Source of the DNA: Carposina sasakii
Taxonomy: Eukaryota; Arthropoda; Insecta; Lepidoptera; Carposinidae
Assembly: GCA_014607495.2 (NCBI GenBank)
Contig: CP053175.1
Coordinates: 8,940,770 to 9,004,769 of the forward strand
DNA: 64,000 nucleotides
Direction of reading: 5' to 3'
This document shows, in pieces, positions 39,920 through 50,918 of this stretch. How positions within the stretch are numbered: the first letter of the stretch is position 1; the number at the start of each line of letters is the position of its first letter. Both the position numbers and the translations under genes were made by a program. Below the pieces are notes generated by a model, which saw only the letters and a program-made list of their open reading frames with translations, was not told the origin of the DNA and did no database searches.

Positions 39920-42467
39920 GGGGAAAGGGGGATAGCCCCGGCCAATTTTGTTTTTTTTTTGTTATTTTCACTATATTAGCAAGAAAAATACAACGAAAAC
40001 TACAAAAAATAATCAATATTATATTTATTCGTATTAGAATATTGAAACCTTAAACAAAAAATAATATCCAAATCTAATTAAACCCACTTCAATTAGTGGT
40101 CAAATTTTGGTATCTTTTTAAAGTGGCGGGTAACTCCGGCCACCCACGTAATTAGTGGCCAAATTGTTTTTTGGCGACACACACATCACAGTTGTAGTAC
40201 AAATCCGATGGATTTATATCTACACATGCCTCGTGAGCCCAGTCTTCACATGTTTTGCATTGGATCCAGTCCTCATCGAATGTTTCACCACAAATTATGC
40301 ACTCTGTTTCCTTATTTTCCGGCTCAGACGCAACCTTCGCTTTCACCTGCACTTTCATATTTCTTTTTACTTTTGCCACAGCTTTAGGATTTTTGACCTT
40401 CTCCATTAATTCCTTTTTGTAAGGCGAAGATGTCAAAATTTCACTTCTTTGTGTTCTTCTTCTCCTAGCTGTTAATCGTTTCTTTGAGGCATCTGGAAGA
40501 GGTGACAAAAGCACATGATTAATATTCTCAACATCAATATTTGGACTTGGCACAGCCTCTTGTAAGGTTGCTGACGATACAGCTGGAACGCTAATTGCTT
40601 GTTCAACGTTTGGGTTTGCTACTGCTTCATGAGATTGAATGGCAGCTGACGATACGGGCAAAGCACTGGTTGACGATCCTGGTGTATTTACAAATGCTAT
40701 CACACTAGTAGCTTGGATTGTTGACTGGCTAGATCTATCTTCGATTGGTACATCAGTTAACGCCGAACCTAAAAAGTCTAGGTCTGAAAACATGTCTCGA
40801 TTGAAAGGCTGGATACCCGTGCAACGGAAACCACTTTGGGCTATCTCTAATCTTGCAGCTTTCGTGAACGCTATATTTGTCAGTCCAGCGACGTCGTAAT
40901 CAGTCAGTCGAGCACCAGGATTCTGACGCATCCACGATGCACTTGCTGACCCATAAGCTTGTTTGAAAGGCTTGAAAAACACGCGGTCTAATGGCTGAAG
41001 CTTGTGAGTCGTGTGGGGCGGAGTGCTCAGCATGTGAATGTGATTATCTCTAGCAAATTCAATAACATTTAAATCTTTGTGGCTATTGTGTCCGTCTAAT
41101 ATTAACAGAACAGGGCGAGATTCAGACGGATGAACATGTTTCTTAAAATGTTGTAGCCACTGGAGAAATATCTCCGCATTCATCCAACCGCTTTCAGAGG
41201 CAATACCAATACTTTCTGGCGGTGCACCAATCATAAGCCGACCATTCTTATCCATTTTCTTCCTAGGGAAAATGAACATAGAAGGTATAAAGTGACCCGA
41301 TGCACTCATAGAAATCATGACAGTGATGTTGCGTCCTCGTTCAGCTGAAGTGAGTTTTCCAACCTGCTTTTTACCTTTCATTGACAAAACTCTCTCATTT
41401 TTGTGAACCGTCGATACTCCTGTCTCGTCAGCATTATAAATTTGAGAGGCTTGAAAATTAAATTTTTCATACAGGTTGAAGAGGAGGTCGTAAAACCGAT
41501 CAACCTGTGGTTTATTGAAACCTGTAGAACGCATCAAGCTTGTTGCCTCAGGGGTTCTTAGTACCACGCCTGGATTTCTTTTCTTGAATGCGCAAAAAAA
41601 ATCTTTTCCAGCCATTCGTTTTTCTTTATTAAATCTGTGAGGAACTTTAATTTTTTCTGCTAAATCAAAGGCAAGGCGTAGAAATTCATTTCTTGTTAAA
41701 GGCATGAGACGATTATCTAGATTTGTAACATGCTCACAAAGTTGTCTTTCAAACTCAGGTTTAAATGTTTGTTCGAAACGTCCTAATTTTGGCATAAGAG
41801 TGATCTGATGGCCTTTTTTAATACCTTTGACCCGATCCTGCAGAGAGGTACGTGGAACTTCATACTGATCTGCGGCAGCTCTCTCAGAACATTTTTTCTC
41901 AAGCACCGCTTGAATTGCTTTTTTCATGTTTTCTTCACTCCAGTCTCCGCGATTCGTAGTTCTAGTTTTAAATTTCGGCATTGTGACACTGTAAACAAAT
42001 ATTTTTTTGAATTAAGACTCAAAATAATAACATCAATATAGAATAATAAGCATCTAACATATGGCCGGGGATACCCCCAAAACTACTGGCCGGGATTACC
42101 CGACTTGACTTTCTTAAAAAAAAAATCTTTTTCAAAGCAGATACTAATTATACGTTGAAATAAACTTCAAAATGCAAAATAAAATAGTATTCCATTATGT
42201 AAATAAAATCAAATAAATAATTACTTACGTTTATCCAATGAATAATGGTTTTCAAAACAATTGAAGCCACGCGGCGGTCGTCAACGAAAAAGAAATTCAC
42301 TCGATCACGTCCGAACGCAGCTGTCAATCGACTTCAACTATTAGCGTTTAAAGAATTACTGTTAAACGCACACAGAGATCACACGTAATTCAAGGTCACG
42401 CCGCGCGAAGTACTAATATTTGATATGGCCGAGGCTACCCGCTGGCCGGGGCTACCCCCCTTTCCCC
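39920..42467 (-). mobile_element. Intact pogo/Tigger-type DNA transposon, 2548 bp
   Basis: Terminal inverted repeats of about 25 bp with one mismatch (GGGGAAAGGGGG, then TAGCCCCGGCCA) are flanked by TA (39918-39919 and 42468-42469), the Tc1/mariner target. Subterminal copies of a GGCCGGG-nnTACCC motif occur near 40133, 42062, 42090 and 42427. It carries one unbroken minus-strand transposase frame. Everything needed for mobility appears present. Confidence 0.92.
40152..41981 (-). CDS. pogo-type transposase with C-terminal PHD finger
   Basis: 609 codons. N terminus: a Pipsqueak-type helix-turn-helix (WSEENMKKAIQAVLEKKCS...VPRTSLQDRVKG, about 14-52), then a CENP-B-like DNA-binding segment. The DDE_1 catalytic core shows three aspartates in IYNADETGV (near 184), LLILDGHNSH (near 294) and HKLQPLDRVFF (near 329). 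After a Ser/Ala/Pro linker and a basic patch, the last 45 residues form a PHD finger (CIICGETFDEDWIQCKTC, WAHEAC, CDVC; a C4-H-C3 pattern). PHD fingers bind histone tails, so this fusion may guide insertion to marked chromatin; that is inference. The frame is intact. Confidence 0.92.
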   Translation of the reverse strand: MPKFKTRTTNRGDWSEENMKKAIQAVLEKKCSERAAADQYEVPRTSLQDRVKGIKKGHQITLMPKLGRFEQTFKPEFERQLCEHVTNLDNRLMPLTRNEFLRLAFDLAEKIKVPHRFNKEKRMAGKDFFCAFKKRNPGVVLRTPEATSLMRSTGFNKPQVDRFYDLLFNLYEKFNFQASQIYNADETGVSTVHKNERVLSMKGKKQVGKLTSAERGRNITVMISMSASGHFIPSMFIFPRKKMDKNGRLMIGAPPESIGIASESGWMNAEIFLQWLQHFKKHVHPSESRPVLLILDGHNSHKDLNVIEFARDNHIHMLSTPPHTTHKLQPLDRVFFKPFKQAYGSASASWMRQNPGARLTDYDVAGLTNIAFTKAARLEIAQSGFRCTGIQPFNRDMFSDLDFLGSALTDVPIEDRSSQSTIQATSVIAFVNTPGSSTSALPVSSAAIQSHEAVANPNVEQAISVPAVSSATLQEAVPSPNIDVENINHVLLSPLPDASKKRLTARRRRTQRSEILTSSPYKKELMEKVKNPKAVAKVKRNMKVQVKAKVASEPENKETECIICGETFDEDWIQCKTCEDWAHEACVDINPSDLYYNCDVCVAKKQFGH

Positions 42468-43251
42468 TACAGCATTACCACCAATACACACTAAAGTTAA
42501 CAATAAATTTAAGGAAAAGTAGATAATTATATAAATATTAAAAAATGTGTGCGTTTTATTTGGCCTTTTTAACTAAATAATATATATAAAATTTTTATAT
42601 GAATAAAAATATCAATGAAGAATGTAATTGCCTAGTAAATATTTTGTTTAAAATTAAGGCTGTTGAGTCTATGATTCTTTTGCCTACCAGTTGTGGCACG
42701 CATAAAAAATAACGTGCCAATGGGTATTTTGATTCATCTGAGGTATGAGTTATTTTGCTCCATAAGGTTCAACCCAAATGTATAGAAGACATCCGTCTGA
42801 TGCGTTAGCATCTCTACTTAGTCTGTGATCTATACCAAATCCTTAGATTATTTACACTAATATGAATTATGAGTATATGAGTCGTATAGAATCAAAGGCG
42901 GCAATCTGCTCAATTATTGAAAAATAAGTTAATGATACAGTTTTAAAGGGAATTTAAAATAACGGCAAATACATAACTTTTCTGACTCAAAGACAGCAAT
43001 AGCTATAGAAATTAAAATTAAAATTGCAGGTCAGTTTCATATACGGTAATCTGTAGTAGGTTTAGATTCAAACCCGGCCATTATGCTCAAACAACCAATC
43101 AACGATGCCCATTAGGTCACGTGCAAAGAATATACTTACTCTCTAACGAGAGAAGAAGCGTAACTTCCTCAAAAAAGTTTGACAATAAACTTGGCGGCGC
43201 GTGTCTTTTACCACGAACTAACAAGCATAAAAACGCGGGAAATTCGGTTCC

Positions 43252-43504
43252 TAATTTAAACTTACGCTGAAATTATACTGGTCTGAAATGGTATTGTGTC
43301 GTATTGTGACGGTGTATGGCGCAATGGTTTCTATACCTAGTTTAGTGAATTTTATATTAGCAACGCGACACAACACTACACATTGTAAGACGCACGCTAA
43401 TATAAATCTCACTATACTAATAGTATGAAACCCATCGCGTCAGAAACGGTCACAACACGACACAATACCACTTCAGACAAGTACAATTTCGGCTTAAATT
43501 TAAG
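43252..43504. mobile_element. MITE with about 65-bp inverted arms
   Basis: The left arm contains GTCTGAAATGGTATTGTGTC and GTATTGTGACGG; the right arm holds the complement with about 85% match, ending GGCTTAAATTTAAG. The interior is also partly self-complementary. No coding capacity, family unknown. Confidence 0.65.
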
Positions 43505-44306
43505 TAAAACTAAATCTCAATATATCAGTAGGTACTGTTAGATATCACCATTTGTTAGATCACTTCTATTATTCATTTTTGCAAAAACTTGTGATGACAT
43601 AGATTATACAGAGTTATTAATGCTAGTGAATAGTCCAACTTTATATTGAACTGTCAGGAAAATAAAAATAAGGTGAGGGTATATTAGTATGAACAGATTG
43701 TAAAAACGAACACTTGGAATACAGAATTTCTACAGTACAGAAGTCTTTTAATTAATACTGAATTTATTTATTAGTACTAAGAGATTGTCTGTGATAACGT
43801 ACCTACCTAATGAATGATACAATGGCATTACACACAATAAAATTGTATATAGGATTACTTCACATTAACGTTATTATTACATATTAAGATCACAAACTTT
43901 CTCTATTTTATGTTAAATACCATAGTATCGACAAGATAGGATGAATGAGAATACATATAAATTACAAAATATAACCCATTCGTCGTACAAAACGTTAGGA
44001 ATCAATTAGAGTTCATAATTGAGGTACCTACCTACCACAACAGAATCAAATGTCCCTCTTTTCCCTGGCAGGTACGTGTTACCTCATCATCTTCCTCACC
44101 TTCCTGCCCCTAGCCCATTATGTATGGGGCATGGGGTCTGCGCAATATGGTTACTTTCGTTTTACAATACCTAAAGTAACATAATTCCCGGAAAAATCTC
44201 CATCCATAGTGGTGGAGTGCAATTTTAATTTTGCGAAAATTACAATTTTTATTTGTCACTAAAAATGACAATTATTTCATGATGTTCATGTCAGTTTTGA
44301 TTTTTT

Positions 44307-44372
44307 TTTATTCCGAAGGAAAGGCAAGGGGAACTAAACCCATACAGCCTAATCATTGTTTAGTAAAATGTA
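44307..44372 (+). repeat. Dispersed repeat shared with 4272-4331
   Basis: CCGAAGGAAAGGCAAGGGGA and the following 25 bases recur here with one or two changes and a slightly different tail (CCTAATCATTGTTTAGTAAA). Confidence 0.5.
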
Positions 44373-45279
44373 TTCTGAATTTATGATGAATGACAATGAT
44401 GATGAGTGGAAACGTCGGAAAAATCCTCAAGAACGAGTTTAAAATTAGTAAAAAACAAAAATAATTGCAGAAACAACTTACATGAGCCCATGAAGAGATC
44501 GTATTCCGACTAAAGTTTTACTCAGCTTACCTGCATATAAAACCATGCACACGCACTAGATTCACATAACAAGTAAACAAAATATTACTTATCTACCAAA
44601 AAACATCACTTTACGGACACATGCAAGCCATTTACAAATAAATTTTGATTTTCACAAGAATATTACACCCGCTCCCTTCCAGCTTTTCCCGCCGAATCCT
44701 GTCAGTTTTGACTTGACGTTAATGGCGGCACATTTCAACTTCAAACGCGGCAAAGGTGTATTTGATATTTGTGTCTGCCAACTATAAAACACAAAACGAA
44801 ATGCTTTAAAAAATCTAATTTATTGGAAATATAAATATGAAGTTATCCTCTTTTTCATATAAACGAAAGTTCATACAGGAACTTTTACGCTAAGCAAATA
44901 CACCTTAAATTTTTTTTTTTGCGTGTGGATATGCGTGGGTAATATAAGCAAATACTTTTCCGCGTAGGAATCAACTCATACGACACGTGGCATTAAAGTC
45001 GAAAATAGGCGGATACAATAGCAATGTAACTTTGTTTGGTAATGCAACAAATGTAGTCAAAAATGACAATATGAAAGTTGAGAGACCGTGGTCACGTGAT
45101 TTAATGGCGTCAGTTGCATTACTCATACAATTTTGTCCGTGAATTTTTAATGATTTATAATTGTTTTAATGGTGTGATTAACTGGATTTAGCGATAATGG
45201 ATAATGGATACTAATGTTACGCCAACAACTAATAGGTTTGCACGTAAATGACTTAAACCGCTACTGATAATATATTATA

Positions 45280-45509
45280 ATGGATTGTACAACCAATGAG
45301 ATTATTTTATGCTCCTTCAACTGTAAATCTATCAAAAGATCTGTGCAACATATACGTGAGTTATGTAAAACGGTGGATATCCTAGCAATTCAGGAGACAT
45401 GGCTTTGGCCACACGACAGCAACTATGTGCAGGATATCGATAGTGAGTTCGGCTGCTTCTCTAAGTCGGCGGTGGATACCTCCGCAGGAGTGGTGCGCGG
45501 GAGGCCTTA
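45280..45509 (+). CDS. LINE endonuclease, first part
   Basis: ATG at 45280 starts an apurinic-type endonuclease: LCSFNCKSIK and VDILAIQETWLWPHDSNY, with the catalytic Glu in QETW. The frame is cut by the Harbinger insertion after VVRGRP. With one copy of the TTA duplication it continues in frame as YGGLALMW at 51079, so the break is purely insertional. Confidence 0.82.
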
Positions 45510-45824
45510 GAGCCGCCGTACACGGACTGCTTCAAGCAGTTGAGACCGACTGCTTAAAGCCGCGACCGCGCGGTGAACTATAGTCATTCATTCGCTGCCG
45601 TACACACGACTGCTCGAGCAGTCGCGACCGCTTCAAGCCGTCAACTGCATGATGAAATTCCATCGTGCCGTCGACCGCTCGCGAGCGGTTGCGAGGCATA
45701 CACCGACTGCTCGAGCCGTTGACTGCGCTAGAGCAGTCGACAGCTCTCCGACTTCCCTCTCCCCGCTCTTTGCGGCCTCGCGGCGTCTGTTTGCCTCGTC
45801 TCATTTGCCGACTGTTTTTTGAAC

Positions 45825-45998
45825 ATGGAGGGCGTGTGCGATAGTGATGCGCTTATTAGTGCAATTAAAACGCAAGAACTTATTTGGAACTATAAACTTA
45901 AGGAACACAGCGACAAAATAAAGAAGAACAATGCATGGGCAATTATTTGCGCCCAAGTAATTGAGAACTTTGATGAAAAACCAGTTCAAATCAAATCG
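45825..45998 (+). CDS. MADF/BESS protein of Harbinger, exon 1
   Basis: ATG at 45825 opens 58 codons to a donor, AAATCG|GTAAGT (45998/45999). The peptide has the first half of a MADF (Myb/SANT-like) domain: ALISAIKTQELIWNYKLKEH and NNAWAIICAQVI. The best partner is the acceptor at 49891-49893, which keeps phase 0 and completes the domain with KKWKTLRDGYSRY. The intron is nearly 3.9 kb, mostly an inserted transposon. Confidence 0.7.
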
Positions 45999-46160
45999 GT
46001 AAGTAAAAAAGTCAGTCATTTTACACACACATTTATTAAGTTTTTGTCAAATTATAAAGTCACACACATATTTCTTGATTTATATCATATTCCATTGCCA
46101 ATCTAGTTTGCCTTCTTCGCTCACAAAGTAATTAGCAAATTCTTCACGGATTGTTGTTAA

Positions 46161-49009
46161 GGGGTTAGGCCAGTATAGAATTTCCCAAAAATCGATTTTT
46201 TTTTTGTTTCAAACGATTCCCTAGAATCTGAAGAATGATATCCCGAAAGATTATGGCCGGGAAATATCGCTCAGGCCGGTATTTTTTCAGCAATGTGCAG
46301 CGGCAGCGCCCCCGCTTTTTTTTATATCGGTAATAAATATCTTTATGTACATAATTGTAAACTCCTCTATACATAAATGTATATCTGTACATAAATGTAT
46401 AGATATACAGAAAGCACGGGCTGCTGCTCACCACCCATGAAATTCTGGTCTAAGTGCTTGTTTTTCAAAGTAGCGTACAAGGTCGCCAGGTGGCGGGGCG
46501 GCAGCCTTTTTTACCGACCGGAGCGAGGGACGGTATTTTAGCGAACTAGAGTAGATATTCCGCCATGTTTTCGAGCTATTCGCCGCGTCTTTAAATTATT
46601 GTTCATTCGATTTTAGAAACACCAGTCTTTGTTAGATTCGTACGGTAAAACTAACAATATATTGATTCGATTGCATAATGGGTCGTACCGTGTATCGTGG
46701 TAAAAAAGGTGCAAAAGAAACACGTACATACGCCAAGAGACCGAGAATATCAGGAAGGAGACCGCTGAATCGCTACGAGTTGGAGGCACCAAATGATTTG
46801 AATGTTAGTACATCCGCAAAAAAATTTAAACAATCGGAAGATATGTACGACATTGAAGTGAATCCAGGTTTTGGTTATCGTATGATAAACTTCATTGCAG
46901 TTTTTGCAGCAATTTCAAACGTTGTCGTTTGTAAAGTTTGTAAATCACAAGTGAAATTCACGGAAAGTGGAAAACGCGGTTTGGGATTCAAAATCATAGT
47001 GTCCTGTGAAAAATGTGTACAGACTGAAATACCGAGTGGTCCATTCATTGAAAAAGGCTATGAAATAAACCGTAGAATAGTAATTTCCATGCGGTTACTT
47101 GGAATCGGTTTGCAAGGAATGAAAAAGTTTTGTGCATTCATGGAATTACCTCGGCCAATGTTTCACTCTTTTTACGATAAGATTGTCAAAAGAATTTCAA
47201 TTGCAACTAAAGCAGTTTCCGCAAAAAGTATGATGAAAGCAGCGAAAAACGAGTCATCTATTTCTTCTGAAAAAGGAGAAAATGGAATCATGGTATCAGG
47301 CGATGGTTCATGGAGAAAACGTGGGTTCACGTCCTTGTTTGGTTTGGTGAGTCTTATTGGCAATTATAGTTCAAAAATCGTAGACTGCACAGTGAAATCT
47401 AAGTACTGTAAGGCGTGTGAGTACTGGAAGAATAAAGAAGATACCGACGAATATGCGGAATGGGCACAAAATCATAAAGATAACTGCGATGTAAATCACG
47501 ACGGATCAGCAGGAAAAATGGAGGTTGATGCAGTTGTTCAAATGTTTCAACGGTCCGAAGCTTTGCACCAAGTAAAATACACCCATTATATTGGTGACGG
47601 TGATTGTAAAACTTTCAAAGGCATTACTGATGCTCAGCCCTATGAGGATATCATCGTACTCAAGAAAGAGTGTATAGATCACGTTCAAAAGCGAATGGGT
47701 ACCCGCCTACGTAATTTGAAAAAAAATACCAAGGGTCTCGGCGGAAGGGGCAAATTGACGGGGAAACTGATAGACGAACTCTCTATTTATTACGGATTAG
47801 CCATTCGTAGAAACTGCGATTCGGTTAAAAACATGCGGAACAGTATATGGGCTACGCTTGATCATAAACTATCTACCGATGCAAAACCAAAGCACGATAA
47901 ATGTCCGATCGGAGAGGACTCATGGTGCTCATGGCAAAAGGCGAAAGCTACAAATAGTTTGGCTGAGTACAAACATAAAGCAGCTCTTCCAATTGGAGTG
48001 TATAAAGCTATCAAGCCAGTCTACGAAGAATTGACCAGAGACGATCTTCTTACTAGATGCATCGGTGGTTATACTCAGAACTGCAATGAAAGTTTTAATT
48101 CCACTGTGTGGGCATTAGCTCCTAAATCCATTTCTAGTGGTAAAATTGTATTGGACATAGCTACGGACATTGCAGTCTGCGTGTACAATGACGGCTTTGC
48201 TTCAATTTTGCACATATTAAAAGCGATGGGTTTAGAAATCGGCCCGAACAGCTACGGAATGTGCTTGGAGATAGACAAAGAGCGCATAAAGCTTGCAGAG
48301 AGATCGCTGTCTGAAGCTGCGAGAGCGTGGAGGATCGCTTTAAAATCCAATAGGAAGGAAATGGAAGAGCAGGACACTAATCTAGAAGGCCAATTATATG
48401 GTGCAGGCATCGCGGATTAAAGTTATTGCAAAATTTTTTATGATTTTTCTGAACTTCAAACTTTAAACGCCATTATCTCTAAACTGCATTTTTCAACTTG
48501 GCCGCACCCATAACTCGAACAATTTGCAACCAATTCACTTTAAATTTTCACTAGATCTTTAGAAATACATTGTCTGAAGAAGTACGTAGGATTTTTTGTT
48601 TATATAGCATAGCCCATTTGTTATACAAAATTTTCTGAAGATTTTTTTGCGAATTTTGCAAGTTTGACTTCAAAAGTGCGCCAATCGGCAAAATCAATAT
48701 ATGAGAAAAACCCTATGTACTTCTCTAGCTGTTGTTATATACAACAACACAAAATTCAGTGACTCATCAGAATTGAAAATTTACAGGAGCTGATAGTACG
48801 GCCGTGGATCCTTCCATAAGAGAGAGGTCATCTGGGAAACTGTGCACAGTCGCAATTTCTAATTACACTGTTCTATAAAAATTATGGTTTACAGTCAACC
48901 ATATGTACAATAAACTTGTTCTTAAGTAAAATCAATTGACTTTATATTTTCCCTGGAAAAAAAATCACAACTCAGACTATTTTTGCACCCTGTAGAGTGG
49001 CCTAACCCC
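46161..49009 (+). mobile_element. Kolobok/Mutator-like DNA transposon, TTAA-flanked, 2849 bp
   Basis: Inverted ends GGGGTTAGGCCA...TGGCCTAACCCC lie directly inside TTAA at both sides (46157-46160, 49010-49013); the match extends to GTTAAGGGGTTAGGCCA. Nothing resembling an 8-11-bp Mutator duplication is seen, while TTAA is the Kolobok target. It carries one intact gene. It sits in the intron of the Harbinger MADF gene, so it arrived later. Confidence 0.8.
46678..48420 (+). CDS. Kolobok/Mutator-like transposase
   Basis: 580 codons from ATG at 46678, uninterrupted. The N terminus is basic. CKVCK and CEKC form a zinc-binding pair. The core has SGDGSWRKRGFTSLFG (first Asp, near 206), CKACEYW (near 243), CDVNHDGSAGKMEVDA (near 271, containing the D-x-x-H-like DVNH), YIGDGDCKTFKG (second Asp, near 304) and CNESFNSTVWALAPKS (Glu, near 468). 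I recognise this as the insect protein class named Mutator-like transposase; the TTAA flanks favour Kolobok. Exact superfamily is inference; a transposase role is well supported. Confidence 0.85.
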   Translation: MGRTVYRGKKGAKETRTYAKRPRISGRRPLNRYELEAPNDLNVSTSAKKFKQSEDMYDIEVNPGFGYRMINFIAVFAAISNVVVCKVCKSQVKFTESGKRGLGFKIIVSCEKCVQTEIPSGPFIEKGYEINRRIVISMRLLGIGLQGMKKFCAFMELPRPMFHSFYDKIVKRISIATKAVSAKSMMKAAKNESSISSEKGENGIMVSGDGSWRKRGFTSLFGLVSLIGNYSSKIVDCTVKSKYCKACEYWKNKEDTDEYAEWAQNHKDNCDVNHDGSAGKMEVDAVVQMFQRSEALHQVKYTHYIGDGDCKTFKGITDAQPYEDIIVLKKECIDHVQKRMGTRLRNLKKNTKGLGGRGKLTGKLIDELSIYYGLAIRRNCDSVKNMRNSIWATLDHKLSTDAKPKHDKCPIGEDSWCSWQKAKATNSLAEYKHKAALPIGVYKAIKPVYEELTRDDLLTRCIGGYTQNCNESFNSTVWALAPKSISSGKIVLDIATDIAVCVYNDGFASILHILKAMGLEIGPNSYGMCLEIDKERIKLAERSLSEAARAWRIALKSNRKEMEEQDTNLEGQLYGAGIAD

Positions 49010-49037
49010 TTAACATAGGTCCACCTGGACGAACTTG

Positions 49038-49818
49038 CTAGGTTGAATGTATTATAGAATGAGGAAGACCCTCAAACGTATCCTCAAATTTATTTCCATC
49101 TCGTTGTTTTACGTAGTTGTGAAGAACACACGATGATTTTACTATATCCACTGCGAAATCAACATTGACGTTAAGTGGTCTATGAAAGATCCGCCATTTA
49201 TTAGCTAATATGCCAAACGTGCATTCAATATATCGCCTCGCACGTGATAACCGATAGTTAAAAATTAATTTTTTCTCTGGTAAGTTCTTGCCACCATATG
49301 GACGCATTAAATTTTCCTGCAAGCTAAACGCTTCATCCCCAATAAACACATTCGGTAATAACGGTCCATTTTGTGATATTGCAGAAGGTAGAGGTATATT
49401 TAACTTTTTTTCTTGTAACATTTTATATAGACAACTCTCTTCGAAAATAGTCGAGTCAGCGTGCCTTCCATATGAGCCTATATCCACGAAAGTGAACATA
49501 TAATTACTATCACATACTGCTAGAAGTATTATCGAAAAATAATTTTTATAGTTATAATATGACGATCCACTTTGCGCGGGTTGTATTATTCTAATATGTT
49601 TGCCATCAACGGCACCGAGGCAGTTCGGAAACTTAGCATTTTTTTTCAAACCATTTATTATGTCTTTCCATTTATCTTCAGTTAGTTGTTCCATACACAT
49701 ATCCTTCATATGTATCCATATATTTCTGCAAACATTCCTCACTATCTTACCTATTGTTGTTGATGCTATTCTAAAACTATATTGCAAATCCATAAATGTA
49801 CATCCAGTGGCCAAATAC
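49038..49818 (-). CDS. Harbinger transposase, exon 2 (DDE_Tnp_4 core)
   Basis: The acceptor TTTTTACAG lies just before 49818; the AG of exon 1 plus G gives Arg and the frame continues YLATGCTFMDLQ. The joined protein is 359 residues, normal for HARBI1-type transposases. Catalytic residues: D in LGAVDGKHIRI (near 172), D in VFIGDEAFSLQ (near 262), E in RRYIECTFGILANKWRI (near 300). No stop or frame break. HARBI1-type nucleases act with the MADF/SANT partner encoded in the same element. Confidence 0.88.
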
Positions 49819-49893
49819 CTGTAAAAACATATTTATAAATCAATCAATTATACTAACTTATATTTTTTTGTTGTTACAGCCATGTTAATACAG

Positions 49894-50587
49894 AAAAAAT
49901 GGAAAACATTAAGAGATGGATACTCCAGATATGCTAAAAAAATTAAACCCAAAGAGTGGTTCAGCAGCCCTCAACATTCGGCCATATGCATATTATCAGC
50001 AGATGTCTTTTTTAAAGGCAATAATAGAAGATAGACCCGACAAAACAAATAGTTTACAAGAAAGTGAGCACACTGAAATTACGTCCGAAGAAAGCGAAAA
50101 TCGTCAAAATAAAATACCCAGAGAAAGAAACAAAAGAAAATTAACTACTACAATCACAGATGAGAACGTCTTAATTGAAAAATTATCCAAACGTTTCGAT
50201 GAAAAATCGCAGAATTCGCGCATTGATAATGAATATGAAGATAAATTGTTTTTACTATCATTAGTTGGCGAATTCAGAAAAATTAATGAGCATTATAAAT
50301 TAGATGCTAAGACCGAAATACTTAACGTAGTGAAATACTTTAAAGGGATGACAAATCACACATATCCTTTGAGTTATGGTGACAGGGGATATTCATCGTT
50401 TAATGATTATCGTGGACAATGGGGTTATAATACTGGCCCCTCTACCTCTACATCAGTGCCTGGCCCCTCTAGATCAGCAACCGGCCCCTCTACATCAATG
50501 GCTGATGACCAAAATTCTCAATTTGAAGACCTTTCATCATGTTCTGTAATGTCCGATGATGTAATTTCCAATATTTTTAATGAATAA
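49894..50587 (+). pseudogene. MADF/BESS protein of Harbinger, exon 2 (one frame break)
   Basis: The acceptor TTAATACAG ends at 49893. The first 15 codons finish the MADF domain (KKWKTLRDGYSRYAKK). At a run of seven A (about 49931-49937) the frame changes by one base, and the rest (open from 49916) continues with LNPKSGSAALNIRPYAYY, a linker, and a BESS domain (LFLLSLVGEFRKINEHYKL, about 50250-50320). Such proteins bind Harbinger ends and carry the transposase into the nucleus. The exon lies wholly inside the intron of the antisense transposase gene. The break may be a homopolymer consensus error. Confidence 0.7.
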
Positions 50588-50619
50588 AAATTTTATTAAT
50601 TACTATATATTTTTCTTAC

Positions 50620-50918
50620 CTCAATGTTACTGCTAGTCTTTCTTCAGGTTGGATACTTCTCCTCATAATTGTGTCTTCACGTTTAATGTGAGACTTTAGT
50701 ATATTATACAATTCATCAAACGAAGACACTGACATTCTAAAATAGTTGAAAAATTTTTCTTCATCGCTTCTAAGTTCCATAAACAAATGATGGAATTGTC
50801 CATGTTGTTCTCTTAATTGCAAAATTGGATGAACCCAAAATTTTCTCTTTTGACGTCGCCGCCGTCGTCTCCGCCTGAGCAGGAGCAGCAAAAGCAGTGC
50901 TTCCTCGTCAGAATCCAT
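50620..50918 (-). CDS. Harbinger transposase, exon 1
   Basis: ATG at 50918 (MDSDEEALLLLLLL, then a run of eight Arg) opens 99 codons plus two bases to a donor, ATTGAG|GTAAGA. The leucine and arginine runs are encoded by GC-rich simple repeats. Beyond them, FWVHPI, HLFMELRSDEEKFFNYFRMS and SFDELYNIL are typical of the HARBI1 N terminus. A longer reading from 51035 runs through the palindromes and end repeat and is not chosen. Confidence 0.8.

Larger units (their letters stand above)
42470..45279. other. No gene seen apart from short repeats
   Basis: AT-rich sequence with a MITE (43252-43504) and a dispersed repeat (44307-44372). Near 44690-44760 (CTGTCAGTTTTGACTTGACG and ATGGCGGC) the sequence resembles insect promoter regions, without a supported exon. 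The 5' non-coding part of the LINE probably begins within 45120-45279. Confidence 0.4.

Noticed and set aside
43010..43080. GATTCAAACCC resembling a tRNA B box
   Set aside because: No A box at the right distance and no cloverleaf.
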